Source: Marinomonas pollencensis
GTDB taxonomy: Bacteria > Pseudomonadota > Gammaproteobacteria > Pseudomonadales > Marinomonadaceae
DNA length: 64,000 bases
Direction of reading: 5' to 3'
Assembly: GCF_003387375.1 (NCBI RefSeq)
Contig: NZ_QUNG01000002.1
Span: forward strand, 62,001-126,000
Shown here: one piece after another, positions 54,082 to 63,851 of the stretch
How the letters are laid out: each line of letters opens with the position of its first letter
Position numbering within the stretch: the first letter of the stretch is position 1
Position numbers and translations under genes: made by a program
The notes under the pieces: generated by a model
What the model saw: only the letters and a program-made list of their open reading frames with translations
Told to the model about the DNA's origin: nothing
Databases searched by the model: none

Positions 54082-54774
54082 ATGCGAAAACTATCTCCGA
54101 TCATTCTGGCCCTTGCACTGTCTCCTTTGGTTCAAGCTGAATCTGTCTCTGAAGTGTCGCCCGTTGGCAAAATTGACGGCATGGTTTCTTTACCTGTCAC
54201 GGGTATGAAAGCGGTTGAAAGCAATGGCCGTATTGTTTTCATGTCAGACAGTGGCCGGTTCGTCATTGATGGCACGCTCTATGATGCCTGGTCTAAAAAA
54301 CCGCTTAACAGTCTTGAAGAAATTCGTGAAGCGGGGAACACGCTGGATTTAAGTCGTCTTGGCTTAAAAATGGATGATTTGAACCCACTGACGCTGGGCG
54401 AAGGTAAAAAGAAGGTGGTGGTCTTTGTTGACCCACGATGCCCGCACTGCCATGAGCTTTTGAAACAAGCTTTACCGCTAACCAAAGAATACACCTTCCA
54501 AATACTCCCTGTGCCAGTGCTTGGTCCTGATTCAGAGCGTCAGGTTCGCCAGCTTGGCTGTGCGCGTGACAAGAAAGCGGCCACCGATGCATTGCTGAAT
54601 GGCCGGATTGGTAACCTAGAACAGGATGATGCCTGCAACTTAGAACCAATGCAGCGTACTTTGGTGACGGCTCAAATCCTGGGCATTCAAGGTGTGCCTT
54701 TCATTGTCGCCAATGATGGTCGCATCAGCCGAGGTCGTCCTTATGACCTTTCTGCTTGGTTGGAGGGGCGTTAA
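54082..54774 (+). CDS. dsbC: DsbC-family periplasmic disulfide isomerase of the transfer region
   Basis: A 230-residue thioredoxin-fold protein with a signal peptide (about 1-19, ending VQA) and the active site DPRCPHCHELLK (C120-P-H-C123). It would correct disulfides in Cys-rich transfer proteins, above all TraN and TraU. The start follows GAGG inside a short hairpin (CCTCG 54054-54058, CGAGG 54070-54074). This is the first gene of the second tra operon; its stop overlaps the traC start by one base. Confidence 0.92.
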   Translation: MRKLSPIILALALSPLVQAESVSEVSPVGKIDGMVSLPVTGMKAVESNGRIVFMSDSGRFVIDGTLYDAWSKKPLNSLEEIREAGNTLDLSRLGLKMDDLNPLTLGEGKKKVVVFVDPRCPHCHELLKQALPLTKEYTFQILPVPVLGPDSERQVRQLGCARDKKAATDALLNGRIGNLEQDDACNLEPMQRTLVTAQILGIQGVPFIVANDGRISRGRPYDLSAWLEGR

Positions 54775-57173
54775 TGAAAGCCTCTTTGTATTCAGGGCAA
54801 CGAGCTTCTGAGCTATTGCCTGTGTTGGCCTATTCCGACGATGAGCAACTGTTTTTCATGGAAGACCAAAGTGTTGGCTTTGGTTTTCTATGCGACCCCT
54901 TGCCCGGTGGTGATGAGTCTGTTGCAGACAGGGTTAATGTTCTACTCAACAACGACTGGCCAAAAGACACGTTGCTGCAATTTGGCCTGTACGCCTCGCC
55001 TGATATTCAAACCGACCTTCAGCGCATGATGGGCTTAAGGCATCGTCAATCCGATCCATTGCTCAGGGCGTCGATACGCAAACGTGCGGATTTTCTCGAT
55101 GGGGGCACGGTTCAACCGATAGAAGAATCGACCCAGACTCAGGTACGCAACTTTCAACTGATCGTCACCTGCAAATTGCCTTTGGAAAGTCCTATACCAA
55201 CGGAGCGAGAGTTGAGTCGAGCATCCGCGCTTCGGGCTTCTTTCTCGCAAGCGCTAGCGACAGTTGGTTTTCGCGTCACTGAGATGACTGACCGAAATTG
55301 GCTCGCGGCATTAAGTGCGCAGCTTAACTGGGGAAAAGATGCTTCTTGGCGCAATCCATCACCGATTCGAAGTGAGGCAGATAAACCACTTCGGGAGCAA
55401 GTGTTGGATTATGACCGGGCTATCAAAGTGGATAGCCAAGGTCTGATGCTGGGCGCTTACCGAGTCAAAACCCTATCGTTTAAGCGCCTGCCTGAGCGTA
55501 TCTGGTTTGGTCATGCTGCAAGTTATGCTGGCGACATGATGACGGGTAGTCGCGGTTTACGTGGGAGCTTTTTATTTAATATTACCATTCACTTTCCCCA
55601 AGCCGAGACAATTCGTTCACGGTTAGAAACAAAACGACAATGGGCAGTCAATCAGGCCTATGGCCCTATGCTCAAGTTTGTGCCGGTACTTGCAGCCAAG
55701 AAAAAGGGGTTTGATGTTCTTTTTGAGGCCTTGCAAGAAGGTGATCGTCCTGTTCGGGCAAATATGACTTTGACGCTGTTTTCACCAACTGAAGAAGCGT
55801 CTATCAGTTCTGTTTCAAATGCTCGAACCTATTTCAAAGAACTCGGATTTGAGTTGATGGAAGACAGGTACTTCTGCTTGCCCATTTTTCTTAATGCTTT
55901 GCCATTTGGTGCTGACCGCCAGGCGATGAACGACTTGTTTCGATTCAAGACCATGGCGACACGGCATGTGATCCCTCTGTTGCCTTTGTTTGCTGACTGG
56001 AAAGGCACTGGTACCCCAGTGATTAACTTCATTTCTCGTAACGGACAAATCATGAGTGTATCGCTTTATGACTCGGGCAGTAATTACAACTGTTGCATTG
56101 CGGCACAATCGGGTTCAGGTAAGTCATTTCTAGTGAACGAAATCATCTCCTCCTACCTATCAGAAGGCGGGCAATGCTGGGTTATTGACGTTGGCCGTTC
56201 TTATGAAAAGCTGTGTGAAGTTTATGACGGTGAGTTCTTACAGTTTGGGCGGGACAGTGGCATTTGCTTAAATCCGTTTGAAATCGTTGAGGATTATGAC
56301 GAAGAAGCGGATGTAGTGGTTGGGTTATTGGCTGCAATGGCCGCACCTACACAATCATTAACTGATTTTCAGATGGCGAATCTAAAACGTCAGACACGTG
56401 AATTGTGGGAGATAAAAGGTCGTGAGATGTTGGTTGATGATGTGGCAGAGGCCTTGAAAAATCACGAAGACCGGCGGGTGCAAGACGTGGGCGAGCAGCT
56501 CTATCCATTTACGACACAGGGCGAATATGGACGCTTTTTTAATGGTCACAATAATATTCGCTTCAAAAATCGTTTCACTGTTCTGGAGTTAGAAGAATTA
56601 AAGGGACGTAAACACCTGCAACAAGTAGTGTTACTTCAACTTATCTACCAAATTCAACAAGAAATGTATTTAGGTGAGCGTGATCGGCGAAAAATAGTGT
56701 TTATTGATGAAGCCTGGGATCTGCTCACTCAAGGTGATGTGGGTAAGTTTATAGAAACTGGTTACCGTCGATTCCGAAAGTATGGCGGTAGCGCTGTAAC
56801 AGTGACTCAGTCAGTCAACGATTTGTACGACAGCCCAACGGGTAAAGCCATCGCTGAAAACTCAGCCAATATGTACCTGCTTGGGCAAAAAGCCGAAACC
56901 ATTAACGCGCTCAAAAAAGAAGGCCGCTTGCCATTAGGAGAAGGCGGTTATGAGTACATGAAAACGGTTCATACCGTCACTGGTGTCTATTCCGAAATTT
57001 TCTTTATTACCGAAATGGGTACCGGGATTGGTCGCCTCATCGTCGATCCTTTTCATAAACTGTTGTACTCGTCCCGTGCAGAAGATGTAAACGCGATTAA
57101 GCAGTTAACGCGCAAAGGCCTTTCTGTTGCTGATGCCATCTCTCAGTTGTTGAAGGAGCGAGGCTATGAATAA
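54774..57173 (+). CDS. traC: Type IV secretion assembly ATPase TraC
   Basis: TraC (VirB4-like) powers pilus assembly. The 799-residue protein has the TraC N-terminal domain, Walker A CIAAQSGSGKSFLVNEII (about 440-457), and Walker B KIVFIDEAWDLL (about 640-651), followed by GGSAVTVTQSVNDLY. The start at 54774 follows GGAGGGG; a GTG-type start further up would overlap more of dsbC. Its end overlaps the next gene by eight bases. Confidence 0.95.
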   Translation: MKASLYSGQRASELLPVLAYSDDEQLFFMEDQSVGFGFLCDPLPGGDESVADRVNVLLNNDWPKDTLLQFGLYASPDIQTDLQRMMGLRHRQSDPLLRASIRKRADFLDGGTVQPIEESTQTQVRNFQLIVTCKLPLESPIPTERELSRASALRASFSQALATVGFRVTEMTDRNWLAALSAQLNWGKDASWRNPSPIRSEADKPLREQVLDYDRAIKVDSQGLMLGAYRVKTLSFKRLPERIWFGHAASYAGDMMTGSRGLRGSFLFNITIHFPQAETIRSRLETKRQWAVNQAYGPMLKFVPVLAAKKKGFDVLFEALQEGDRPVRANMTLTLFSPTEEASISSVSNARTYFKELGFELMEDRYFCLPIFLNALPFGADRQAMNDLFRFKTMATRHVIPLLPLFADWKGTGTPVINFISRNGQIMSVSLYDSGSNYNCCIAAQSGSGKSFLVNEIISSYLSEGGQCWVIDVGRSYEKLCEVYDGEFLQFGRDSGICLNPFEIVEDYDEEADVVVGLLAAMAAPTQSLTDFQMANLKRQTRELWEIKGREMLVDDVAEALKNHEDRRVQDVGEQLYPFTTQGEYGRFFNGHNNIRFKNRFTVLELEELKGRKHLQQVVLLQLIYQIQQEMYLGERDRRKIVFIDEAWDLLTQGDVGKFIETGYRRFRKYGGSAVTVTQSVNDLYDSPTGKAIAENSANMYLLGQKAETINALKKEGRLPLGEGGYEYMKTVHTVTGVYSEIFFITEMGTGIGRLIVDPFHKLLYSSRAEDVNAIKQLTRKGLSVADAISQLLKERGYE

Positions 57174-57513
57174 GTCCACGCTTTGGCCATTTATGGCCTC
57201 TATTACTTTGTCTATTGCTGGTAGCGGTTTAATGACAAGCTGGCTCTTAATGAAAACACTCGACCCCATCCACAACCAGTTGGCGTTAAGTACGCCTATT
57301 GCGGTCGTGGATTTTGGGGAGGCGGTGTTGTCACTGGGCCCCAATGCCAGCGAACAAGACATCGAATCCAGGTTGCTTCAGACCAATCAGCAAATTGAAA
57401 AGCTAAAAGCAGCCGGTTATATCGTGCTGGATGCCCAAGCGGTAGTTGGTGCTGATGATTCCGTATTTGTACCAGTAGGCTCAAAGGAGGTGTCTCATGC
57501 AGATACTCCGTAA
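57166..57513 (+). CDS. trbI: F-type transfer protein TrbI-like
   Basis: A 115-residue inner-membrane protein with one N-terminal membrane helix (about 8-28) and a periplasmic coiled coil (about 60-85, ASEQDIESRLLQTNQQIEKLKAAGYIVLDA), typical of F-type TrbI, which modulates pilus length and outgrowth. It lies between traC and trhF, overlapping both. Confidence 0.82.
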   Translation: MNKSTLWPFMASITLSIAGSGLMTSWLLMKTLDPIHNQLALSTPIAVVDFGEAVLSLGPNASEQDIESRLLQTNQQIEKLKAAGYIVLDAQAVVGADDSVFVPVGSKEVSHADTP

Positions 57514-58009
57514 AAGAATGCCTTGGCGGCCATATCTCATACGGTTGACCATTCTTGCGTTAATCATGGCCTTGGTAGGCACCTACACCATGATGCGCTA
57601 CCGAATAGGTATTGATACCCAGCAAGAGCGTTGCCTGCCTGATACCACGGTGTATCTGATTGACTTATGGAATAAAGAACCCGTTAAGGATGGTTTGTAT
57701 GCCTTCCACTCAAAAGGACTCGCTCCGTTATATAACGATGGTACTCGTATGCTGAAGCGTCTAACAGGGATGCCTGGGGATGAAGTCAATGTGACTCCTG
57801 AGTATGTGCTGGTGAACGGTACTGAAGTCTCAACCGGCATGGCATTAGCCCAGCGTCTTGGTGTGGCGGAATTACAATTTAGCCGCTCATTGACGCTACA
57901 AGAAAACGAGTATTGGTTTTCCGGTGAGGCAGCAACGAGTTTCGATTCCCGTTATTGGAATGCCGTTAAGCGCGAGCAGATTGTCGGTCGCGCTTTGCCG
58001 CTTTGGTAG
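57497..58009 (+). CDS. trhF: Signal-peptidase-like transfer protein TrhF
   Basis: A 170-residue S26-family protein, equivalent to TrhF of R27 and TraF-type peptidases that process the pilin. It has one N-terminal membrane helix (about 14-32) and the peptidase box RMLKRLTGMPGDEV (about 91-104) with the catalytic-type Lys. The usual Ser box is replaced by QERCLPDTTVYLID, where Cys stands near the expected Ser position. It overlaps trbI by 17 bases. Confidence 0.85.
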   Translation: MQILRKRMPWRPYLIRLTILALIMALVGTYTMMRYRIGIDTQQERCLPDTTVYLIDLWNKEPVKDGLYAFHSKGLAPLYNDGTRMLKRLTGMPGDEVNVTPEYVLVNGTEVSTGMALAQRLGVAELQFSRSLTLQENEYWFSGEAATSFDSRYWNAVKREQIVGRALPLW

Positions 58010-58016
58010 GAGATGG

Positions 58017-59144
58017 ATGATGAGAAGACTATGCCTCTTATTTTTGTTGGTTGCGCCATTGGCTTGGGTTCAAGTGTCCTGGACACAAGAGCCTTATCCG
58101 TTGTCTGACGAGGACAAAAAGATCGTCGAAATGAGCCGCAACATTTTACAAAGTGCTGCGGATGGTTCATCTGAATTTATCGAGCCTTTTGCACCGGTTG
58201 AACAACCTGCGTCGTTCAAACACAGCGATGAATGGTTGATATTTGCGTCGTCCTCATTGGGGGATTCGTCACTGCAACAGCTCTTTAAAGAGGCCAGTGC
58301 TTCCGGCGCTATTGTGTTATTTCGGGGCATTCCTGAAGGCAAGACCTTGGGGGCGGCTATCCGTGATTGGCATGCGCTGATGAAAGGGCTTGATCCCGTT
58401 CCTCAGGTTCGAATCGATCCGAAAGCTTTTGTGCACTGGCGGGTGGCTAGCGTGCCTGCCATTTTCCACATAGAAGATGACAAGGTGACTGGAAGTGCAC
58501 TAGGGATCTACAGCAAGGACTGGTTGCAGCGCCAAATTGAAACTGGCAATACAGGTTCATTGGGTCAACGCGGTCCGATTCACTCCATTTTAGAACCGGA
58601 TTTGATGCAAGTTGCGATGCAGCGTTTACAGTCGATTGACTTGGGCGCGTTAAAGAAAAAAGCCATTGAGCGTTTCTGGTCTCGCCAAACATTTACTGAC
58701 TTACCCAAAGCCACGCAGTATCGGACAAGAATGGTTGATCCAACCATCGTCATGCAGCGGCCACTATTGGATGCCAATGGTCGAACATTGATCCCAACAG
58801 GAACGCATATTAACCCGCTAAAAGTCTTACCATTTACTCAACAACTTGTAGTGTTTAATGCGTCGAACGCTGAAGAAGTGAACGCAGTTGCGCATTGGCT
58901 TGAGAAGCAAGATAGGACACTGCGCCGCATTACGCTTATCACCACGGAACTTGACCGTACTCAAGGTTGGAATAGCCTCAATGCGATAGAAAAGACATTG
59001 GACAGTCCGGTTTATCTTCTCAATGCCTCGCTAAAGCAGCGCTTTGATTTGCAAGTCACCCCATCGTTTGTTCAAGCAAAGGGGCTCGCGTTTGAAATAG
59101 AAGAAATTCCAGCAAAGGAGCTTGTTCATGAAAAAGCTCAATAA
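58017..59144 (+). CDS. traW: TrbC-TraW fusion-type conjugal transfer protein
   Basis: A periplasmic pilus-assembly protein of 375 residues. It has a signal peptide (about 1-25). The first part (about 50-165) is TrbC-like thioredoxin fold: LIFASSSLGDSSLQQLFKEASASGAIVLFRGIPE. The second part (about 200-370) is TraW-like: LPKATQYRTRMVDPTIVMQRPLLDANGRTLIPTGTHINPLKVLPF. In F these are two genes. The start is the ATG pair at 58017/58020 behind TAGGAG; a longer frame from 57924 would cover the end of trhF. Confidence 0.9.
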   Translation: MMRRLCLLFLLVAPLAWVQVSWTQEPYPLSDEDKKIVEMSRNILQSAADGSSEFIEPFAPVEQPASFKHSDEWLIFASSSLGDSSLQQLFKEASASGAIVLFRGIPEGKTLGAAIRDWHALMKGLDPVPQVRIDPKAFVHWRVASVPAIFHIEDDKVTGSALGIYSKDWLQRQIETGNTGSLGQRGPIHSILEPDLMQVAMQRLQSIDLGALKKKAIERFWSRQTFTDLPKATQYRTRMVDPTIVMQRPLLDANGRTLIPTGTHINPLKVLPFTQQLVVFNASNAEEVNAVAHWLEKQDRTLRRITLITTELDRTQGWNSLNAIEKTLDSPVYLLNASLKQRFDLQVTPSFVQAKGLAFEIEEIPAKELVHEKAQ

Positions 59145-60156
59145 TACGTATCGTCTGTTGCGGACTCTCGTTGTCATGTTTGTCCTGGGCGCATCTATTT
59201 CTGCTAAAGCCGAACTGACCTGCCCAGACGCGGGTTTATTGTCCGGTAAGTTGCTGACGGATGTTTGCTGGTCATGCATTTTTCCTATCCGGGTTGCCGG
59301 TCTTCCACTTGGCTCTGGCAGTGTCCCAAGCGGCGCATCAAACAAGTCGTTTTGCTTATGTGAAGACAACTTAGGTGTGCCAAGGCCAGGTATTGTTACC
59401 AGCATGTGGGAGCCAGCGCGTCTGATTGAACTGGTCAGAACGCCGGGTTGTTCGCCTTCCCTGGGAGGGATTCGTTTACCGTTAGGTGATAGACGACTGC
59501 AAGGTGGTCATGGCGAGGGTGAATACGACACCGGTGATCTCGCTTTCTACCATTACCATTATTACGCCTTTCCGCTTTTGGTCATGCTCGATTTGTTCAT
59601 GGATGGCAATTGCAATGCCGATGGTTACATGGACTTTGACTTGATGTATTTGTCCGAATTGGACCCAACATGGCTGAACGATGAACTGGCCTTTTTTACT
59701 CAGCCTGAAGCTGCTGCCGTTGCCAATCCATTGGCTATTTCGGCTTGTACCGCTGACGCTGCTTCATCAACGCTTGGTAAACCCATCGACCAGTTGTTTT
59801 GGTGTGCTGGCAGTTGGGGGCATCTCTACCCGTTATCTGGCCACACCTTAGCCTTTGGCTCATTAGCAGAAAACACCAGCCATTTAGCGGCGCGTGCAAT
59901 CGCGGCTCAACACAGGCGTGGTCTTGCAAGGCGAACAATGGGGAACAGTGCGCTATGCCGACCTGTTATCGAACCCATGCTACCGAAATCCCAATACAAG
60001 ATGAGTATGTTCTTCCCTGTACCAGAAACTGAAAGTGCGCATGTCATCGGTGAAAGCACCATGAAATGGGGAGAGTGGCGAACGATCCCCGGTGCCGGTG
60101 AAGATGCGCTCTACATTTTGTGGCGCTGGCAAGACTGCTGTAACTCGGGAGGTTAA
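59128..60156 (+). CDS. traU: Conjugal transfer protein TraU
   Basis: TraU is a periplasmic protein required for DNA transfer more than for pilus growth. The 342-residue form (ATG 59128 after AAGGAG) has a signal peptide (VMFVLGASISAKA) and many cysteines (CWSCIFPIRVAGLPLG, FWCAGSWGHLYPLSG, WRWQDCCNSGG), which explains the DsbC gene in the same operon. It overlaps traW by 17 bases. Confidence 0.94.
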   Translation: MKKLNNTYRLLRTLVVMFVLGASISAKAELTCPDAGLLSGKLLTDVCWSCIFPIRVAGLPLGSGSVPSGASNKSFCLCEDNLGVPRPGIVTSMWEPARLIELVRTPGCSPSLGGIRLPLGDRRLQGGHGEGEYDTGDLAFYHYHYYAFPLLVMLDLFMDGNCNADGYMDFDLMYLSELDPTWLNDELAFFTQPEAAAVANPLAISACTADAASSTLGKPIDQLFWCAGSWGHLYPLSGHTLAFGSLAENTSHLAARAIAAQHRRGLARRTMGNSALCRPVIEPMLPKSQYKMSMFFPVPETESAHVIGESTMKWGEWRTIPGAGEDALYILWRWQDCCNSGG

Positions 60157-60158
60157 CC

Positions 60159-63100
60159 ATGAAACCAACACTTTTTACCCGAGTTTTAGCGGGTGTTTTA
60201 TCAATCACTATGGCGTGCTTGCCCTTACATGGTGTGGCCGCTGATGTGCAGCGCCAATCCGGCTTAAGCGGACAACAAGAAGGTAAGCAATTGCTGCAAA
60301 ACTGGGCGATGCCCGCACTCAATGGCAATACGTTGTCGGTGCCGAATGGCAGTGGTAATGAGACGATTAACTTGCAAGAGCTTTTCCCTGGTATGGATCA
60401 GGGCTCATTGGATGTCTTAACGGGCGTTTATGGCTCTGATGCCAGTATGAATCAATTGGGGACGCAGCGCCAAGAGAGCATGGCATCCGAAAATGGCGCT
60501 ACGGGTGAGGCGTTTCGCTCGCTCCAGCAAATCAAAGACAGGTCTCGGCCAGATATGGTCAATGATCCGCTTTGGGCATTAACCGATGCGGTTCAAACTG
60601 ACCCAAATCTATTAACGCAAAGCTTCCCAGGCTGTGAGTCTCAAGGTGAAGGCAGCCCAAACTACCAGCAATGTGACAGGCTCAATACAGCGGTTAACAG
60701 CTGCACTATCACTCACGATTACACGGCAGGCATTATTGAGCATGTTTCAGGACCGATGAACCTTCGCTCTTGTGGTGAGGGGTGTCTTGAAGTTTGGATA
60801 GGACGAATTGGCGACAACTACTGGAGTGGTCGTTGTAAAGTGTTCGAACAGGCCATCACACTCAAAGTCGTCAACCCCGATGCGATTACCTCAGCCGTTC
60901 TTGAGTACGCAAAATGGGATGACTACATGCAAGTGTGGCTTGGCGATCAGAAAGTCTGGTCTGGGCCGAACAATAACTTTCCACCAGAAACGGCAGGTCG
61001 CTGCGAGCTTAGTACCAGTTGGGAACGCAATCCTAATACTGACCTCACCGCCAAGCTAAAAGCGGTAGAGCCCGGTTTAGAAGTGCCAGTCAAAATTCGC
61101 GTATCGGTAACGGGTAGTGGTGAGGGCTATGCACGCATCAAGGTGCGCTTTGATCCAACCAAGGTGGTGATGAATGATAGTTGGTCACCACAGTCCTGTA
61201 TCGAACAAGCAGCGGATATCCCGACGAAGTTTTCAGACTACAGCATTCAATGCACGGATCAGCCGTCTTCAACCAACGGATGTACGGTGGTCAATGGTGT
61301 TTCAGTTTGTGAATCCTACTTTGCCCCAAGCCCAGTGGCTGGCATATCGCCTTTGTGTCGGCGTGTACAAGTCAGTGTGGATGATGAAAGCTATAAGGGG
61401 ATTGAAAATCAGGCCTGCCAAGTGCTTGAAGCGAATCCTTCCTGTGGATTCATATCGTCAGAATGTGCCGAGACCAATGATAAAGGTGGATGCATTCGTT
61501 TTATCGATACCTATGACTGTGGATTGCAAACCAGCGATCCAAAGTGTGTGGTATCCAACCTTATGCCAAGTAGTTTTGAGGCCTGTGAGCCTACTCAGAC
61601 GATTACGCCATTTACTGAAACCAAGCATGTACCGGATTACCAGGTGTGCGAGAAGATCAGCACGCTTACTCAGTGTCAGTTAGAGCGACGTGTATCTGCT
61701 GAAACCCATCAACAAAGCTGGTCCATTGAGCGTGGTTGCTTTAGCTCTGAAACCATCAGTTTTGTTCCACAGCACAGCAGTACTATGCAAACTGGAAACG
61801 CGACGCTGAGAGTTTTTGATAATCAAAATACTGAGATAAAAATCACCGAGTCGCCAACTAAGGCAAATGGTTGGAAAACGACACTCTCATTGACGGGCAA
61901 CAAGGAGACGGTGACTGAGACGAAGTCATCCATTAAATACCCTGAAATGACGTGTCCAAAAGGAACTTTGGTTGGTTCATTGTGTAAGGTCGTTAATGGG
62001 TCGATTATTTCGTGGCATGAACCTCAGGAAGTCACTCGTTCCAGATGTGAGTCTGGCTGGAACAAAGTCGATTTCGATACTTGCAGCCGAGAAGTTCAGA
62101 AGTGTTTGGCTCCTGCGAAACTGAGCGCTTCCTTGACCTTCTCCGGCAAGTTCTTAGAGCAAGACATTGTTCATCAATCAAGTGATCCGAGCATAGACCA
62201 ATGCTTGATGCAAACGGATCAGTTTACTGCGGTGCAGTGGCAGTGTTTGGATACGGGCACAAAACGAATCGACGGGTTAACGGTTGGTAGTGGCGAGTTG
62301 GCCAATCTTGGGAGCCTTTATCCAGCGGTTGTTTCGTCTCCTGCTCATTTAACCAGTCGCGGCAGCTCTGATGGACTGGGACTCTCATGCTGGAGGGCAA
62401 GAGCAACCTACAATGCTTCGACTGCTCATCCAGAGTTCAACATGGGCAGCTCAGATAGCTGGGTAGATGCCAATGGTAATACACAAACCATCGTTAATAA
62501 CGGACAAAACACGACCACCAATACGTGTGCCGCGCTAGAGCAAAACCCGGCCTGCCAGTATGTCAGAACCGAATGCACTGAAGGCGGGGCTGGTCATGAA
62601 GGCTTCTGCTATATCCAAAGTCTGGTGTATGACTGCGGACAAAGCGTTGAAGTGCAAAATGCACGAATGGAAACTCAATACAACTGTGAGGGGCCAGTTC
62701 GCTGTATGGGCACAGATTGTTTAGAGCCAGAGTCAATCAAGCAGGCTAACTTTGCAGAGGCCGCTGCGATGCTTAATGCGGCGCAGTTTATGACCAATGA
62801 TATGTCATGCACAGGCGCTGATGGCCAAGATAACGTCGAGTGTACGGTCTTTAAAGGGAATGCTGGCCAGTGCAAAAAAGCCGTTGGCGGCATAGTAGAT
62901 TGCTGTGAAAAGCCAAGTGGCGTGTCGTTATCGGATTACATCACGATGATAGTGGCGGTCAACAAGCTTGATACGGCAGTCATGGCCATGAATCCGTCGT
63001 CGGCAATCTATGGTTCGTGGAATACGCTCAGGGAACCGATCACTAGTACCTGGAGTGCGGTCAAAGAGCCCTTTGTGTCTGCATGGGACTCTCTTATGGG

Positions 63101-63851
63101 GGCTGGGCCATCAACGGCTGCTGGCGCGGGAGCGGAGCAAGCTGCGACTGGCTTCATGCAGGTGTTGACCAACAAAACGGCTGAGTGGGTAGGCTCTACC
63201 TTTGGTTCGGGGGCGCAATCGGCACTGTTTAGCAACGTTGGTGGCGCGGTTGGAGCCGATGGTGTCGTTTCGGGTGGTAACTTTGCGCTGGGTGGCGCTG
63301 CGGGCGCGGTTCTGAGTACGGTTATGACGGCCTACATGATTTATTCAGTCACCATGATCCTCATTCAGCTTATCTGGAAATGTGAGCAGAGTGAGTTTGA
63401 GATGAACGCTAAGCGGGTATTGAAGAGTTGCCACTATGTGGGCTCTTACTGCAAGTCTAAGTTCTTAGGTGCATGTGTTGAGAAACGGCAATCATATTGC
63501 TGCTTTACTTCGCCGCTTTCACGGATCATTCAAGAGCAAGTGCGTCCGCAATTGGGCCTTGGCTGGGGCAGTGCGAAATCTCCAAACTGTGAAGGATTGA
63601 CCGCGAGTCAGTTAAACCAGGTGGATTGGAGCCAAGTCAATCTGGATGAATGGATAGGTATTTTATCGATAACTGGCAACCTACCTGAAATACCGTCACT
63701 GGATCTCGAAAGACTCACTGGCTCAGGAAGTACGCTAAACGTTGATGGAAACCGTCAAAGTGCCGCAGACAGAGCTATTGAAAGGCTAAACGGAATGGAT
63801 GCTCAGAAACTGCGTCAGGAGGCTACGGAAGAAATTTCGGGAAATAAATGA
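60159..63851 (+). CDS. traN: Mating-pair stabilisation protein TraN
   Basis: TraN is the large outer-membrane protein that holds mating cells together. The 1230-residue protein has a signal peptide (about 1-29, VLSITMACLPLHGVAA), an extraordinary number of cysteines throughout, an internal repeat of the pattern CQVLEANPSCGFISSEC / CAALEQNPACQYVRTEC, and a conserved C-terminal Cys cluster (FLGACVEKRQSYCCFTSPLSRIIQEQ). A hydrophobic Gly/Ala-rich region (about 1040-1075) lies before it. GGGAGG precedes the ATG. Confidence 0.95.
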   Translation: MKPTLFTRVLAGVLSITMACLPLHGVAADVQRQSGLSGQQEGKQLLQNWAMPALNGNTLSVPNGSGNETINLQELFPGMDQGSLDVLTGVYGSDASMNQLGTQRQESMASENGATGEAFRSLQQIKDRSRPDMVNDPLWALTDAVQTDPNLLTQSFPGCESQGEGSPNYQQCDRLNTAVNSCTITHDYTAGIIEHVSGPMNLRSCGEGCLEVWIGRIGDNYWSGRCKVFEQAITLKVVNPDAITSAVLEYAKWDDYMQVWLGDQKVWSGPNNNFPPETAGRCELSTSWERNPNTDLTAKLKAVEPGLEVPVKIRVSVTGSGEGYARIKVRFDPTKVVMNDSWSPQSCIEQAADIPTKFSDYSIQCTDQPSSTNGCTVVNGVSVCESYFAPSPVAGISPLCRRVQVSVDDESYKGIENQACQVLEANPSCGFISSECAETNDKGGCIRFIDTYDCGLQTSDPKCVVSNLMPSSFEACEPTQTITPFTETKHVPDYQVCEKISTLTQCQLERRVSAETHQQSWSIERGCFSSETISFVPQHSSTMQTGNATLRVFDNQNTEIKITESPTKANGWKTTLSLTGNKETVTETKSSIKYPEMTCPKGTLVGSLCKVVNGSIISWHEPQEVTRSRCESGWNKVDFDTCSREVQKCLAPAKLSASLTFSGKFLEQDIVHQSSDPSIDQCLMQTDQFTAVQWQCLDTGTKRIDGLTVGSGELANLGSLYPAVVSSPAHLTSRGSSDGLGLSCWRARATYNASTAHPEFNMGSSDSWVDANGNTQTIVNNGQNTTTNTCAALEQNPACQYVRTECTEGGAGHEGFCYIQSLVYDCGQSVEVQNARMETQYNCEGPVRCMGTDCLEPESIKQANFAEAAAMLNAAQFMTNDMSCTGADGQDNVECTVFKGNAGQCKKAVGGIVDCCEKPSGVSLSDYITMIVAVNKLDTAVMAMNPSSAIYGSWNTLREPITSTWSAVKEPFVSAWDSLMGAGPSTAAGAGAEQAATGFMQVLTNKTAEWVGSTFGSGAQSALFSNVGGAVGADGVVSGGNFALGGAAGAVLSTVMTAYMIYSVTMILIQLIWKCEQSEFEMNAKRVLKSCHYVGSYCKSKFLGACVEKRQSYCCFTSPLSRIIQEQVRPQLGLGWGSAKSPNCEGLTASQLNQVDWSQVNLDEWIGILSITGNLPEIPSLDLERLTGSGSTLNVDGNRQSAADRAIERLNGMDAQKLRQEATEEISGNK

